This document shows positions 1 to 7,650 of a stretch of DNA of 44,753 nucleotides, piece after piece. Source of the DNA: Candidatus Nealsonbacteria bacterium RIFOXYB1_FULL_40_15 (GTDB lineage Bacteria; Patescibacteriota; Minisyncoccia; Minisyncoccales; GWA2-38-27); contig MHMM01000007.1 in NCBI GenBank assembly GCA_001821555.1, positions 1 to 44,753 on the forward strand, written 5' to 3'. The position numbers were made by a program, and so were the translations under genes. The notes under the pieces are model-generated. The model was not told the DNA's origin. It saw nothing but the letters and a program-made list of their open reading frames with translations, and searched no databases. The first letter of the stretch is position 1. The number at the start of each line of letters is the position of its first letter.

Positions 1-137
1 ATATTGGAACAAGTGTTAAGATTTGTTAAAGTTTGACCTTTAATCTATCTTACCTTGTTCCATTTCGTTTAGTATACCCAGCGGGATAAGCTTCAAATTC
101 AGGATTATTTGTGCTATAACAGACAGGTAAGCTGTTT

Positions 138-503
138 ATGATTAGTTTTCTTAAAAAGAAAAAAGAGCCGGAAACCTTGGAAGACGCTCTCAAAGAAATC
201 TCTGAATTAAAAAGAGAACTTAAAAATGCTTCCGAGGAAATTAAAGCCCTAAAAGAGCAGAGCGCTTTTTTTGTAAGCAAGATAGGAATAGTAAGGTACA
301 ACCCTTTCTCTTCGGCAGGAGGCGATCAGAGTTTTTCCATGGCTATTTTGGACAAGAACGGAACGGGAGCGGTAGTAACCAGCCTATATGCCTTGGAGGG
401 AAACAGAGTTTACGGGAAACCCGTTGAGAAGGGAAAATCCAGTTATTCTTTGTCAGAAGAAGAAAAAAAAGCTATAAACGAAGCTGTAAATGGCGGAAAA
501 TAA
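138..503 (+). CDS. DUF4446 family protein
   Basis: The 121-residue product has a charged, probably coiled-coil N-terminal half (about residues 10-42) and a C-terminal domain containing RYNPFSSAGGDQSF and TSLYALEG, which is the signature I associate with the DUF4446 family. The function of that family is unknown. No membrane segment is obvious in this copy. The gene overlaps infB by 14 nt, so the two are probably co-transcribed and translationally coupled. No Shine-Dalgarno precedes the ATG; a TATAAC hexamer lies about 20 nt upstream. Family assignment is from motif memory; any role in translation is only suggested by the neighbourhood. Confidence 0.85.
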   Translation: MISFLKKKKEPETLEDALKEISELKRELKNASEEIKALKEQSAFFVSKIGIVRYNPFSSAGGDQSFSMAILDKNGTGAVVTSLYALEGNRVYGKPVEKGKSSYSLSEEEKKAINEAVNGGK

Positions 504-1959
504 TAAAAAAACCAGGCCCCCGATAGTCGTAATTTTAGGCCATGTAGATCATGGCAAGTCTTCTTTATTGGAAGCAATTAAGGATTTTAGGATTACAGCC
601 AAAGAATCGGGAGGAATAACTCAGCATATAGGAGCATACCAGGCGGATTATGAAGGGAAAACAATTACTTTTCTTGACACTCCGGGACATGAGGCCTTTG
701 AAGCCATAAGGTCTAGGGGGTCTGATATAGCAGATATTGCTATATTGGTAATAGCATCCGAAGAAGGAATAAAGCCCCAGACAAAAGAAGCAATTAAGCT
801 GATTAAAGAATCCCAGACTCCTGCCATAGTTGTATTAAATAAAATAGACAAGCCCTCGGCAGATCCGGAAAGAATAAAAAGAGAACTTTTAAAATATGAC
901 ATAGTAGTGGAATCCATGGGCGGAAAAATCCCTTCTGTAAACACTTCTGCCTCAACAAAACAGGGCGTAAAAGAGCTCTTGGAAATGATTATTCTCCTCT
1001 CAGAGCTTGAAGGATTTAAGGCAGATTACTCAAGGGGCGCAGAGGGATACGTTATAGAGTCTTATATTGACAGCAAGAAGGGGCCAGCGGCTACTTTGAT
1101 CGTCAAAGAAGGGATACTAAAAGAAGGAGACATCGTGGGAACGGAAACTTCAAACGGCAAGATCAAGTCCTTGAATGATTTCAAGGGAAATCCGATTAAA
1201 GAAGCGTCCCCCTCCACTCCGGTTTTGGCCTTAGGTCTTGAAAAAAGCCTCAAATCAGGAGAAAAATTTAAGGTATTTAAGGATATTGCTTCCGCAAAAA
1301 AAGAAATCAAAGAAACCGCGGGTCTTTTCGGGGATTTTATCAAAAAAGAAAATTCATTAAATTTAATAATAAAGGGCGATGTTTTAGGATCTTTAGAGGC
1401 CATTGAAAAAGAATTCCAGAAAATACCGCAAGAGAAGGTTTCTATAAATGTCGTAAAGGCGGACACGGGCAACATATCTGAATCGGATGTAAGGATGGCA
1501 AAAAACACTTCAAGCATTATTTTGGGATTTAAGGTAAAAGTTGAAAATACGGCTCAGAAGCTTTCTTTGAGAGAAAAGATAAGAATATTGAATTTTGATA
1601 TTATATATGAGCTTTCAGAACAAGCTAAAAGAGCTTTGGAAAAAAATCTTGAGCCGGAAATAGCAAGGATTTCTACCGGCAAGATAAGGATATTGGCGGT
1701 TTTCAAGACCGAAAAAGGAAAGCAGATAGTGGGAGGCCGTGTTCTTGAGGGTGAAATAAAAAGAGGGAAAGCCGAGGTTATAAGAAATGAGGAATATATA
1801 GGCGAAGGAAGGATAACCAAGCTCCAGCAAAACAAACAGGATACGGATAAGATATCAAAAGGAAGAGAGTGCGGAATCTCCTATGAAGGAGAAGCAAAGA
1901 TTCAAGAAAATGATATCTTAAACGCATTTGTGGAGGAAAAGCAGATGCCGGAGCTATGA
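490..1959 (+). CDS. infB: Translation initiation factor IF-2 (short form)
   Basis: IF-2 is the GTPase that places initiator fMet-tRNA on the 30S subunit and promotes subunit joining. The G motifs are clear: GHVDHGKSS (G1, near residue 17), DTPGHE (G3) and NKID (G4), followed by the IF-2 beta-barrel and C-terminal domains (GDVLGSLEAIE, and an NTASSI-like region). At 489 residues it lacks the long N-terminal extension found in E. coli and Bacillus IF-2, as expected of a reduced genome. It overlaps DUF4446 upstream by 14 nt and rbfA downstream through ATGA, giving a tight three-gene translation operon. Confidence 0.97.
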   Translation: MAENNKKTRPPIVVILGHVDHGKSSLLEAIKDFRITAKESGGITQHIGAYQADYEGKTITFLDTPGHEAFEAIRSRGSDIADIAILVIASEEGIKPQTKEAIKLIKESQTPAIVVLNKIDKPSADPERIKRELLKYDIVVESMGGKIPSVNTSASTKQGVKELLEMIILLSELEGFKADYSRGAEGYVIESYIDSKKGPAATLIVKEGILKEGDIVGTETSNGKIKSLNDFKGNPIKEASPSTPVLALGLEKSLKSGEKFKVFKDIASAKKEIKETAGLFGDFIKKENSLNLIIKGDVLGSLEAIEKEFQKIPQEKVSINVVKADTGNISESDVRMAKNTSSIILGFKVKVENTAQKLSLREKIRILNFDIIYELSEQAKRALEKNLEPEIARISTGKIRILAVFKTEKGKQIVGGRVLEGEIKRGKAEVIRNEEYIGEGRITKLQQNKQDTDKISKGRECGISYEGEAKIQENDILNAFVEEKQMPEL

Positions 1960-2297
1960 AAAACAAGATATTAGGACTCACCAGGCTTTTAAAAGAAGAA
2001 ACAGGAAAGATTATTTCCGGTGAAATAGAGTTGCCGAATAGAGCGGTCGCCACCATAACTAGAGCATCTGTTTCTAACGATCTTAAAACAGCCAGGATAT
2101 TTATATCAGTCCTTGGGAACAAATACCAAGAAGAGGAGATATTTAGAACCCTCAAGGCCTGCTCTGGAAAAATACAGCACATCTTAAACAAAAGACTTAG
2201 GATAAAATTTGTCCCAAAGATCACTTTCTTAAAAGAGAAATACATGGAGGAAGAAATGAAAATGGAAGAGCTTCTGGAAAAACTGGAGGAAAAGTGA
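1956..2297 (+). CDS. rbfA: Ribosome-binding factor A
   Basis: RbfA is a KH-fold factor that assists late 30S maturation at the 5' end of 16S rRNA. The 113-residue product has the family pattern near the N-terminus (KEETGKIISGEI) and the central VTRASVSNDLKTARIFISVLG-like strand-helix region. Its length matches the family. The start codon overlaps the infB stop (ATGA), and infB-rbfA is a widely conserved order. A tRNA-Cys begins 14 nt after the stop, so the tRNAs may be processed from the same transcript. Confidence 0.93.
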   Translation: MKNKILGLTRLLKEETGKIISGEIELPNRAVATITRASVSNDLKTARIFISVLGNKYQEEEIFRTLKACSGKIQHILNKRLRIKFVPKITFLKEKYMEEEMKMEELLEKLEEK

Positions 2298-2311
2298 TAT
2301 TATTCAACCGC

Positions 2312-2386
2312 GGCGTGGTAGCCAAGTGGTAAGGCAACAGTCTGCAAAACTGTTATACGTGGGTTCAATTCCCACCCACGCCTCCA
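2312..2386 (+). tRNA. tRNA-Cys(GCA), CCA encoded
   Basis: The cloverleaf closes with acceptor GGCGTGG/CCACGCC, anticodon stem ACAGT/ACTGT around loop CTGCAAA (anticodon GCA), and T arm GTGGG-TTCAATT-CCCAC. The discriminator base is T, the usual identity element for tRNA-Cys, and a templated CCA follows at 2384-2386. It sits directly behind rbfA. Confidence 0.96.
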
Positions 2387-2389
2387 GGA

Positions 2390-2472
2390 GCCCAGGTGGC
2401 GGAACGGTATACGCACAACACTTAAAATGTTGCGGGAGCAATCCCATGTGGGTTCGAGTCCCACCTTGGGCA
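2390..2472 (+). tRNA. tRNA-Leu(UAA)
   Basis: This is a type II tRNA with a long variable arm (CGGGAGCAATCCC). The acceptor is GCCCAGG/CTTGGGC, and the anticodon stem CAACA/TGTTG encloses CTTAAAA (anticodon TAA). The discriminator is A. No CCA is templated (CAA follows). It starts three bases after the CCA of tRNA-Cys, so the two must be processed from one precursor. Confidence 0.95.
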
Positions 2473-2476
2473 CAAA

Positions 2477-2506
2477 GCAAAAACCGCCTTTCTAGGGCGG
2501 TTTTGC
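2477..2506. terminator. Bidirectional intrinsic terminator
   Basis: The inverted repeat CAAAAACCGCC / GGGCGGTTTTG has A-rich and T-rich flanks, so it can work in both directions. It lies between the plus-strand infB-rbfA-tRNA unit and the stop codon of the minus-strand 3D-domain gene. Confidence 0.85.
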
Positions 2507-3025
2507 TTAATCTTCAAGTATTTCTAGATATGTCCTTTTTACTCCGAAATTCTTAGCTTGTTCGTAGGCAGGAAACCATATATCAAAGTGATGGTTTCCT
2601 TTTCTGGCATTCATCCTGTCTTCAACCACAAATACCTTTTCTCCGTAAAGTTCGGGTATTCTTACTAGGGTTCCGAAGGGAAGCATGTTGTTGGCTATGA
2701 TTCCGTCTTCAACCCATTTCCCTGAAGCAGTGATAAAAGGAGTGCTGTCTGTCTGCCACACCGTGCTTGAATAGCCGGTAATAACCACGTTGACCTTTTT
2801 TACATTCAAAGGTTCAAAGGGTTTGGCTACGGGCATTACCGTGTTGTTTTGTGTAACAGGAAGGGATTCAAGGGTATCCTTTTCTGTCTCCCCTTCTCTT
2901 ATTACTCCTGATATTTCCACGGCAGCAACGCTAAGAATTCCAAAGAATAAAATAGCGACAAAGGATATAGAAAACACCTTTTTTACGAACAGATAAGATT
3001 CTTCTTTTTCAATATGTATGTTCAT
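2507..3025 (-). CDS. Membrane-anchored 3D-domain (RlpA-like barrel) wall protein
   Basis: The 172-residue product has a short cytoplasmic start, one membrane segment (about residues 17-37) and then an outer region ending in a 3D domain. The three aspartates that name the domain are visible in TDSTP, VEDRM and FDIWFP, together with GYSST and LPFGT. Domains of this kind adopt a double-psi barrel and occur in peptidoglycan-cleaving or wall-remodelling proteins. Specific enzyme activity is inferred, not shown. A promoter with a short leader precedes it. It stands alone and faces the infB unit convergently. Confidence 0.82.
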   Translation of the reverse strand: MNIHIEKEESYLFVKKVFSISFVAILFFGILSVAAVEISGVIREGETEKDTLESLPVTQNNTVMPVAKPFEPLNVKKVNVVITGYSSTVWQTDSTPFITASGKWVEDGIIANNMLPFGTLVRIPELYGEKVFVVEDRMNARKGNHHFDIWFPAYEQAKNFGVKRTYLEILED

Positions 3026-3061
3026 GGTAATAAAAAATCCCCTTGTCTGGGGTATAGCTGT

Positions 3062-3090
3062 ATTCTAGCATATTTTAAGGCCAAAGTCAA
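3062..3090 (-). promoter_or_regulatory. Sigma70-type promoter of the 3D-domain gene
   Basis: On the minus strand TTGACT and TAGAAT are separated by 17 nt. Transcription would start near 3055. The short leader contains CCCC-agacaa-GGGG followed by ATTTTTT, a weak terminator-like hairpin just before the ATG. Confidence 0.75.
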
Positions 3091-3109
3091 TATACCGCGG
3101 GCAAAATCA

Positions 3110-3184
3110 TGGAGCGGGAGACGGGATTCGCACCCGCGATCTTCTCGTTGGCAACGAGACATTCTACTGCTGAACTACTCCCGC
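3110..3184 (-). tRNA. tRNA-Gly(GCC), CCA encoded
   Basis: Acceptor GCGGGAG pairs with CTCCCGC; the anticodon stem TCTCG/CGAGA holds TTGCCAA (anticodon GCC). The discriminator is T and CCA is templated. The T loop reads TGCGAAT, so position 55 is G rather than the usual U. It is the last of four tRNAs behind rplS. Confidence 0.95.
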
Positions 3185-3271
3185 CTTTGGTCCGCCGAAG
3201 CGAACCTACGGCGAGGCAATGCCCGCAATAAGATTCGCGAAGGCGATATTTAACAATACAATCCTTGCGTG

Positions 3272-3344
3272 TGCCTCGGGTCAGACTTGCACTGACTACC
3301 TCAGCTTTTTCAGAGCTGCGCTCTACTACATGAGCTACCGAGGC
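3272..3344 (-). tRNA. tRNA-Phe(GAA)
   Basis: Acceptor GCCTCGG/CCGAGGC, anticodon stem CAGCT/AGCTG with loop CTGAAAA (anticodon GAA), discriminator A, no templated CCA. The T loop is TGCAAGT, again with G at position 55. About 87 nt separate it from tRNA-Gly; that gap holds only a GC-rich inverted repeat (CCGCCG ... CGGCG). Confidence 0.95.
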
Positions 3345-3372
3345 AATATATTAAATTATATCAGAATAGGTG

Positions 3373-3446
3373 TGGGCGGTGAAGGACTCGAACCCTCGGC
3401 CTCCGCAGTGTAAATGCGGCGCTCTAACCAGCTGAGCTAACCGCCC
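3373..3446 (-). tRNA. tRNA-Val(UAC)
   Basis: Acceptor GGGCGGT/ACCGCCC, anticodon stem CCGCA/TGCGG with loop TTTACAC (anticodon TAC), normal TTC T loop, discriminator A, CCA not templated. It is part of the tRNA string behind rplS. Confidence 0.95.
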
Positions 3447-3477
3447 CCAAAAAGGCCTATGGCAGAAAACCCGCATG

Positions 3478-3559
3478 TGCGGACGGTGGGACTTGAACCC
3501 ACATGCCCGTAAGGGCACAGCTCCTCAAGCTGCTGCGTCTACCATTGCGCCACGTCCGC
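3478..3559 (-). tRNA. tRNA-Leu(GAG), abutting the rplS stop codon
   Basis: Type II tRNA with acceptor GCGGACG/CGTCCGC, anticodon loop TTGAGGA (anticodon GAG), variable arm TGCCCTTACGGGCA and T arm GTGGG-TTCAAGT-CCCAC. No CCA is templated. Its first base directly follows the last base of the rplS TAG stop, with no spacer. Maturation by RNase P must therefore cut exactly at the end of the rplS reading frame. Confidence 0.95.
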
Positions 3560-3979
3560 CTATTTCTCCTCTTCGGAAAGCTTTTCTGAAGATTCTTCGG
3601 CCTTCTTGGCTTCCCATGTAAGGCCCTCAAACTCCTTTCTTTTAAGCCTGGATTTTCTGCCTTTTGCAGTTCTCAAATAATAGAGCTTAGCCCTTCTGAC
3701 CTTGCTTCTTTTGACAACCTCTATTTTTTCTATAAGGGGAGAGTGCACAGGGAAAATCTTTTCCACTCCTACCCCGGAGGATATCCTTCTTACTGTAATA
3801 GTGGAGGATATGCCCTTTCCGTGCTTTCTCGCCAAAACAACCCCCTCAAAGGGCTGGAGTCTTTCTTTGTCTTTTTCTTTTATTTTCTGGAAAACCTTGA
3901 CAGTGTCTCCGGGCATTATGCTTGGGATCCCCTGCTTCAACTGCCCTGAAGTAAATGTTTCTATTGTTTTGGAAGACAT
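3560..3979 (-). CDS. rplS: 50S ribosomal protein L19
   Basis: L19 sits at the 30S-50S interface. The 139-residue product shows the typical features: [36 protein letters not shown]-like (here [18 protein letters not shown]) and [10 protein letters not shown] 25-residue acidic tail rich in E and K extends past the usual length of about 115. The start overlaps the upstream pseudouridine synthase by 19 nt, and tRNA-Leu begins immediately after the stop, so the gene sits inside a mixed protein/tRNA transcript. Confidence 0.97.
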   Translation of the reverse strand: MSSKTIETFTSGQLKQGIPSIMPGDTVKVFQKIKEKDKERLQPFEGVVLARKHGKGISSTITVRRISSGVGVEKIFPVHSPLIEKIEVVKRSKVRRAKLYYLRTAKGRKSRLKRKEFEGLTWEAKKAEESSEKLSEEEK

Positions 3980-4626
3980 ATTTTTAATTCCTCGGGCAGT
4001 TCTGATTTGAATTCTCTATACTTCCCGTCAGGAAACTTTAATTTTATATAACTTGCGTGCAAAAAGTGTCTTTTCAGATTATCCGGGCAAGGCTGGTTTT
4101 TAAATCCATAAACCTTATCCCCCACTATGGGATGACCTATGTATGCCAGATGGCATCTTATCTGGTGTTTTCTTCCTGTTTTAGGATGAACTTCAAGCAA
4201 AGTATAATTTTCATATTCTTGAATCACTTTGTATTCTGTAACAGCTTCCCTTCTGCTTGAAGGCCCCGGCTCAAAAGGAAGATAAGCTCTTTGCTTCTTG
4301 CCATCCTTGGGAGATCTTCCTATGGGAACATTTATCGTCCCTTCTTCTTCTTTAAAGCGACCTGTCGCCAAAGCTATATAGCTTTTAACTACACTCCTAG
4401 TTTTAAACTGTTTTTGAAAAAAAATCAAGGCCTCGCCGGTCTTTGCAAGAACAAGAAGGCCCGATGTATCTTTGTCCAATCTATGCACGATCCCCTTCCT
4501 TTCAACTTCATTTAGCTCGGGGCGTAATTTTGAAAGCTCCTCTCCTAAAGTTATAACATCTATTCCCGCCGGTTTGTCTATAACAATAGAATCTTTATCT
4601 TCGTATAACACTTCTATTTTGTCCAT
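3961..4626 (-). CDS. RluA-family pseudouridine synthase, no S4 domain
   Basis: Enzymes of this family isomerise uridine to pseudouridine in rRNA or tRNA. The catalytic motif [10 protein letters not shown] (Asp in the HRLD element) is present, along with [24 protein letters not shown] near the C-terminus. I place the start at [10 protein letters not shown] because the extra N-terminal residues of the ORF track come from translating the upstream tRNA gene. The 221-residue form has no N-terminal S4 domain. It overlaps rplS by 19 nt. Target site (RluD-, RluC- or TruC-like) cannot be told from sequence alone. Confidence 0.9.
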   Translation of the reverse strand: MDKIEVLYEDKDSIVIDKPAGIDVITLGEELSKLRPELNEVERKGIVHRLDKDTSGLLVLAKTGEALIFFQKQFKTRSVVKSYIALATGRFKEEEGTINVPIGRSPKDGKKQRAYLPFEPGPSSRREAVTEYKVIQEYENYTLLEVHPKTGRKHQIRCHLAYIGHPIVGDKVYGFKNQPCPDNLKRHFLHASYIKLKFPDGKYREFKSELPEELKICLPKQ

Positions 4627-4631
4627 ATCTG

Positions 4632-4703
4632 TGGGCTCAGTAGGAATCGAACCTACGGTCTCGTCGATGTCGACGACGCATTTTACCATTAAACTATGAG
4701 CCC
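4632..4703 (-). tRNA. tRNA-Val(GAC) with C at position 33
   Basis: Acceptor GGGCTCA/TGAGCCC, D arm GTTT-AATGGTA-AAAT, anticodon stem CGTCG/CGACG around TCGACAT, T arm GTAGG-TTCGATT-CCTAC, discriminator A, CCA not templated. Counting through the arms gives anticodon GAC at 34-36 and C at 33, where U is nearly universal. The discriminator A and A35-C36 favour valine over aspartate. The first ten bases double as the end of the upstream HTH ORF. Confidence 0.82.
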
Positions 4704-5386
4704 GCGTCGACTATTTTCTTGCAAAAATAACGGCTTAAAAATAATAGTCTCCTTTGAACGGCAACATTTCCGCACCGGAGAACACAAACTCCTTTATATG
4801 AGGGATATGTTCTCGACCCAATGGTCCTTTTATCAAACATCGCTCTTCTGAAGCTGATCAAGGGAATATTTAATTCTTTTGCCCAAAATTTTTTTGTCTC
4901 TTCGGGATTCTGATCTGCCCTAAGGTGTAATTCGCAATATATTCGACCAATATCAATATTGTAAATTTTTTTTAAGCTTGATAAAAAAAATCTTAATATC
5001 AACGGATCAGAACTCCCGATAGCTGTCTGGTCTGTTGTCTTGCCTCCTTCACTAATATACAGAACAGATAAAGCAAGCTCAAGAATATGCTTATCTTCTA
5101 TATTTATATTATTCAGCACATTAAGGGCTTGGCACTCAGCCTCTTCAATTCTTTTTTGTTTTTGTTTATTGTGCCAAATAACAGCTTTCTTCCGAGCTTC
5201 AACTAGTGCATTTTTTGAATTTTTAAGTAACTTTTTTCTTTGGCTAGGAGTAAGTTTAACTTTTTTAAACCACCCACTAAGCGTTGACCGAGCAATCCCA
5301 AGCTTTTTCTCAATTTTACTCATTGAATAACCTTGCTTTCTCAGTCGAATCGCTGCCTCTTTGAACTCGAACCACTTAGACTTCAT
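4694..5386 (-). CDS. HTH protein with LAGLIDADG-like C-terminal domain
   Basis: The 230-residue product starts with a helix-turn-helix (about residues 10-42, YSMSKIEKKLGIARSTLSGW), then a basic coiled segment, then a domain beginning LALSVLYISEGG. This last element resembles a LAGLIDADG helix (compare LAGLYLGEGS in related proteins I recall), and the QRRLLFL ending also fits that group. A single-motif protein of this kind could be a homing endonuclease or a WhiA-like regulator; I cannot decide. Its last codons, GGC TCA TAG, lie inside tRNA-Val, so the tRNA gene supplies the stop codon. A TATAAT box sits only 6 nt before the ATG. Confidence 0.7.
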   Translation of the reverse strand: MKSKWFEFKEAAIRLRKQGYSMSKIEKKLGIARSTLSGWFKKVKLTPSQRKKLLKNSKNALVEARKKAVIWHNKQKQKRIEEAECQALNVLNNINIEDKHILELALSVLYISEGGKTTDQTAIGSSDPLILRFFLSSLKKIYNIDIGRIYCELHLRADQNPEETKKFWAKELNIPLISFRRAMFDKRTIGSRTYPSYKGVCVLRCGNVAVQRRLLFLSRYFCKKIVDAGS

Positions 5387-5392
5387 ATACCT

Positions 5393-5420
5393 ATTATATA
5401 CTCAGTAATACGAATTGCAA
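5393..5420 (-). promoter_or_regulatory. Promoter of the HTH/LAGLIDADG-like gene (leaderless)
   Basis: TTGCAA and TATAAT are 16 nt apart on the minus strand. The -10 box ends 6 nt before the start codon, so the transcript should begin at or next to the ATG. The rest of 5421-5571 is AT-rich and I see no gene in it. Confidence 0.6.
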
Positions 5421-5571
5421 AGAAGCTATTTGCCCAAACAGATTATTACACATCTTATAGTACATTAAAAACAAATTATTTTCAATCTACTATTATTTAA
5501 ATATCTTATATTCTAAAAAAATTATCACCCCAAGGAAAAATCCGCAAACCGAGATAAGAATATCTTTTATG

Positions 5572-5647
5572 TGGTGCGCCTGGATGGATTCGAACCATCG
5601 ACCCCTGCTTTATAAGAGCAGTGCTACTACCACTGAGCTACAGGCGC
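5572..5647 (-). tRNA. tRNA-Ile(UAU), CCA encoded
   Basis: Acceptor GCGCCTG/CAGGCGC, anticodon stem CTGCT/AGCAG with loop CTTATAA (anticodon TAT), T arm GATGG-TTCGAAT-CCATC, discriminator A and templated CCA. It would read AUA directly. Most bacteria read AUA with a CAU tRNA modified to lysidine by TilS. It begins 12 nt after the ftsH stop and is probably cotranscribed with it. Confidence 0.93.
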
Positions 5648-5659
5648 TTATTCAATCCG

Positions 5660-7534
5660 CTATTCTACATCTTTTATGTCAATTTTCAAGTCCTGTTTTT
5701 TCTTTTCAGGATCCCCTCTCATTAGGCCCTCAAAGTCCTCTTTTTCTATGGTTTCTTTTTCTATCAAAACATCGGCTATCTTATCAAGAAGTTTTCTTCT
5801 TTTGCTCAAAGTTTTTTCGGCTTGGATCTGCCCCTGTTTTATAAACTTCTCCACTTCATCGTCTATTCTTGAGGCCACTTTTTCAGAATAATTTCTTTCT
5901 TCAGAGATTTCTTTCCCCAAAAAGACTAGCTCTTCTTTTTCTCCATACGATATTGGGCCCAAAGAAGACATTCCATATTCTTTGACTAATCTTCTTGCAA
6001 GATCCGAAGCTTTTTTCAAATCATTTGAAGCTCCTGTGGTTATTTCTCCGAATACTATTCTTTCGGCTGTATACCCTCCCAAAAGAGTTGCTATCTCGGA
6101 CATAAACTCGGTTTTTGTCATCATTCTTTTTTCTTCGGAAGGAGTTTTCAGGGTATATCCTGCAGCCATCCCTCTGGATATAATGGATATTTTTCTTATA
6201 GGTTCTGTCCCGGGAAGAGAAGCCGAAACTAAGGCATGCCCTGCTTCGTGGTAAGCTGCTATTTTCTTTTCTTTTTTAGAAAGCACATGGCTTTTTCTCT
6301 CTGGGCCAAGCAAGACCTTGTCTATGGATTCCAGGAATTCTTCCTGCCAGATCTGCTCTTTGCTTCTTCTCGCGGCAAGAATAGCGGCCTCGTTGGCAAT
6401 ATTTGCTACGTCTGCTCCCGAAAAACCCGGCGTTCTTTCTGATATTTCTCTTAGATTCACATCTTGAGACAAAGGCTTGCCCTTGCAATGAATTTGAAGT
6501 ATTTCTTCTCTTCCTTCTACGTCAGGCATATCCAAGACGACTTTCCTATCAAATCTTCCCGGCCTTAAAAGGGCGGGGTCTAATATATCCGGCCGGTTCG
6601 TACTGCTCAAAACGACTATTTGAGAATCTTGTTCAAATCCGTCCATCTCAACAAGTATCTGATTCAAAGTCTGCTCTCTTTCGTCGTGCCCTCCTCCTAT
6701 GCCTGCTCCCCTGTGCCTGCCTATGGCATCAAGCTCATCAATATAAATTATTGCCGGCTGGTGCTTTTTTGCAGTTGAAAACAGATCTTTTACCCTTGCA
6801 GATCCTACTCCTACAAACATTTCAACAAATTCAGATCCTGATATTGAAAAGAAGGGCACATCGGCTTCTCCCGCAACCGCCCTTGCCAAAAGCGTTTTTC
6901 CTGTGCCAGGCATACCCGTGAGCAAAACTCCTTTCGGAATTCTGGCTCCCATTTTAAGATATTTATTAGGATTTTTAAGGAAGTCTACTATTTCTTTAAG
7001 CTCTTCTTTGGCTTCTTTCAGGCCTGCGACTTCCTTGAAGGTAACTTTGGTTTTAGGATGCCCCTCTGCCCCAAAAAGTCTTGCTCTGGCCCTTGTAAAA
7101 CTGAAAGTCTGGGCAGCCCCTGCTTTTGCCTGCTTTAAGATAACCCAGAAAAAGAATCCGAATAGAACCAAGGGAGCTATTCCGAAAATAAGCAGGGGGA
7201 TTAGCCATGAAGAAGCCCCTTCTTTTTCTTCTTTAATATCTATATTCACCTGATCTATCCTCTGCTGTCCGGCTCCGTAAGAAAGAAGAGTCTCTCTTAG
7301 TCCTGTTTCCGGCTCTTTTCTTGAGACCATCTCTTTTCCATCCTTATATTTTATCGTCAGCTCTGAACCGTAAGCTGTAATTTTCTCAACCTTGCTCTGA
7401 TTTATATCGCTCACAAGCTGGTTCAAAGAAACCTCTTCCGCCTGGGAAAAAGGCTGGAAAACAAGAGCGAATATTCCCGAGATGACCACAAATATTATCA
7501 AAATAGCAACGATATTCTTTAAAAGAAACTTCAT
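5660..7534 (-). CDS. ftsH: ATP-dependent membrane zinc metalloprotease FtsH
   Basis: FtsH extracts and degrades membrane and regulatory proteins. The 624 residues hold an N-terminal membrane segment (about 5-25), an outer domain, a second membrane segment (about 110-133), the AAA module and the protease. Walker A reads GMPGTGKT (usually GPPGTGKT), Walker B is [11 protein letters not shown], the arginine-finger region is [10 protein letters not shown], and the zinc site is HEAGH. The pore loop reads FVGVG. The start has no Shine-Dalgarno. tRNA-Ile follows 12 nt behind. Confidence 0.97.
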   Translation of the reverse strand: MKFLLKNIVAILIIFVVISGIFALVFQPFSQAEEVSLNQLVSDINQSKVEKITAYGSELTIKYKDGKEMVSRKEPETGLRETLLSYGAGQQRIDQVNIDIKEEKEGASSWLIPLLIFGIAPLVLFGFFFWVILKQAKAGAAQTFSFTRARARLFGAEGHPKTKVTFKEVAGLKEAKEELKEIVDFLKNPNKYLKMGARIPKGVLLTGMPGTGKTLLARAVAGEADVPFFSISGSEFVEMFVGVGSARVKDLFSTAKKHQPAIIYIDELDAIGRHRGAGIGGGHDEREQTLNQILVEMDGFEQDSQIVVLSSTNRPDILDPALLRPGRFDRKVVLDMPDVEGREEILQIHCKGKPLSQDVNLREISERTPGFSGADVANIANEAAILAARRSKEQIWQEEFLESIDKVLLGPERKSHVLSKKEKKIAAYHEAGHALVSASLPGTEPIRKISIISRGMAAGYTLKTPSEEKRMMTKTEFMSEIATLLGGYTAERIVFGEITTGASNDLKKASDLARRLVKEYGMSSLGPISYGEKEELVFLGKEISEERNYSEKVASRIDDEVEKFIKQGQIQAEKTLSKRRKLLDKIADVLIEKETIEKEDFEGLMRGDPEKKKQDLKIDIKDVE

Positions 7535-7585
7535 TTATTTAAATAATTAGTAATTAAGTAAGATTATTCTAACACAGAAAGGGAA

Positions 7586-7622
7586 ATAAAAAAAGCCCCA
7601 TGCTACTACGTTTCACATGGGG
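7586..7622 (-). terminator. Intrinsic terminator of the 165-residue gene
   Basis: On the minus strand CCCCATG ... CATGGGG is followed by a C and a run of seven Ts. It ends transcription of the zinc-ribbon hypothetical gene before ftsH. Confidence 0.85.
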
Positions 7623-7650
7623 AACAATTCACCACCAACCGCGAAGATCA

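Noticed and set aside
1-137. C-terminus of an upstream gene or the minus-strand 83-residue ORF
   Set aside because: Only eleven codons are open in frame 1 and no motif is visible; the minus-strand ORF is a shadow of the DUF4446 gene.
4627-4689. N-terminal extension of the RluA-family synthase (ORF-track start)
   Set aside because: These codons translate the tRNA-Val gene; the ATG at 4626 gives the family-like start.
4632-4703. tRNA-Asp(GTC)
   Set aside because: That reading needs a shifted loop and the discriminator is A rather than the G expected for Asp.
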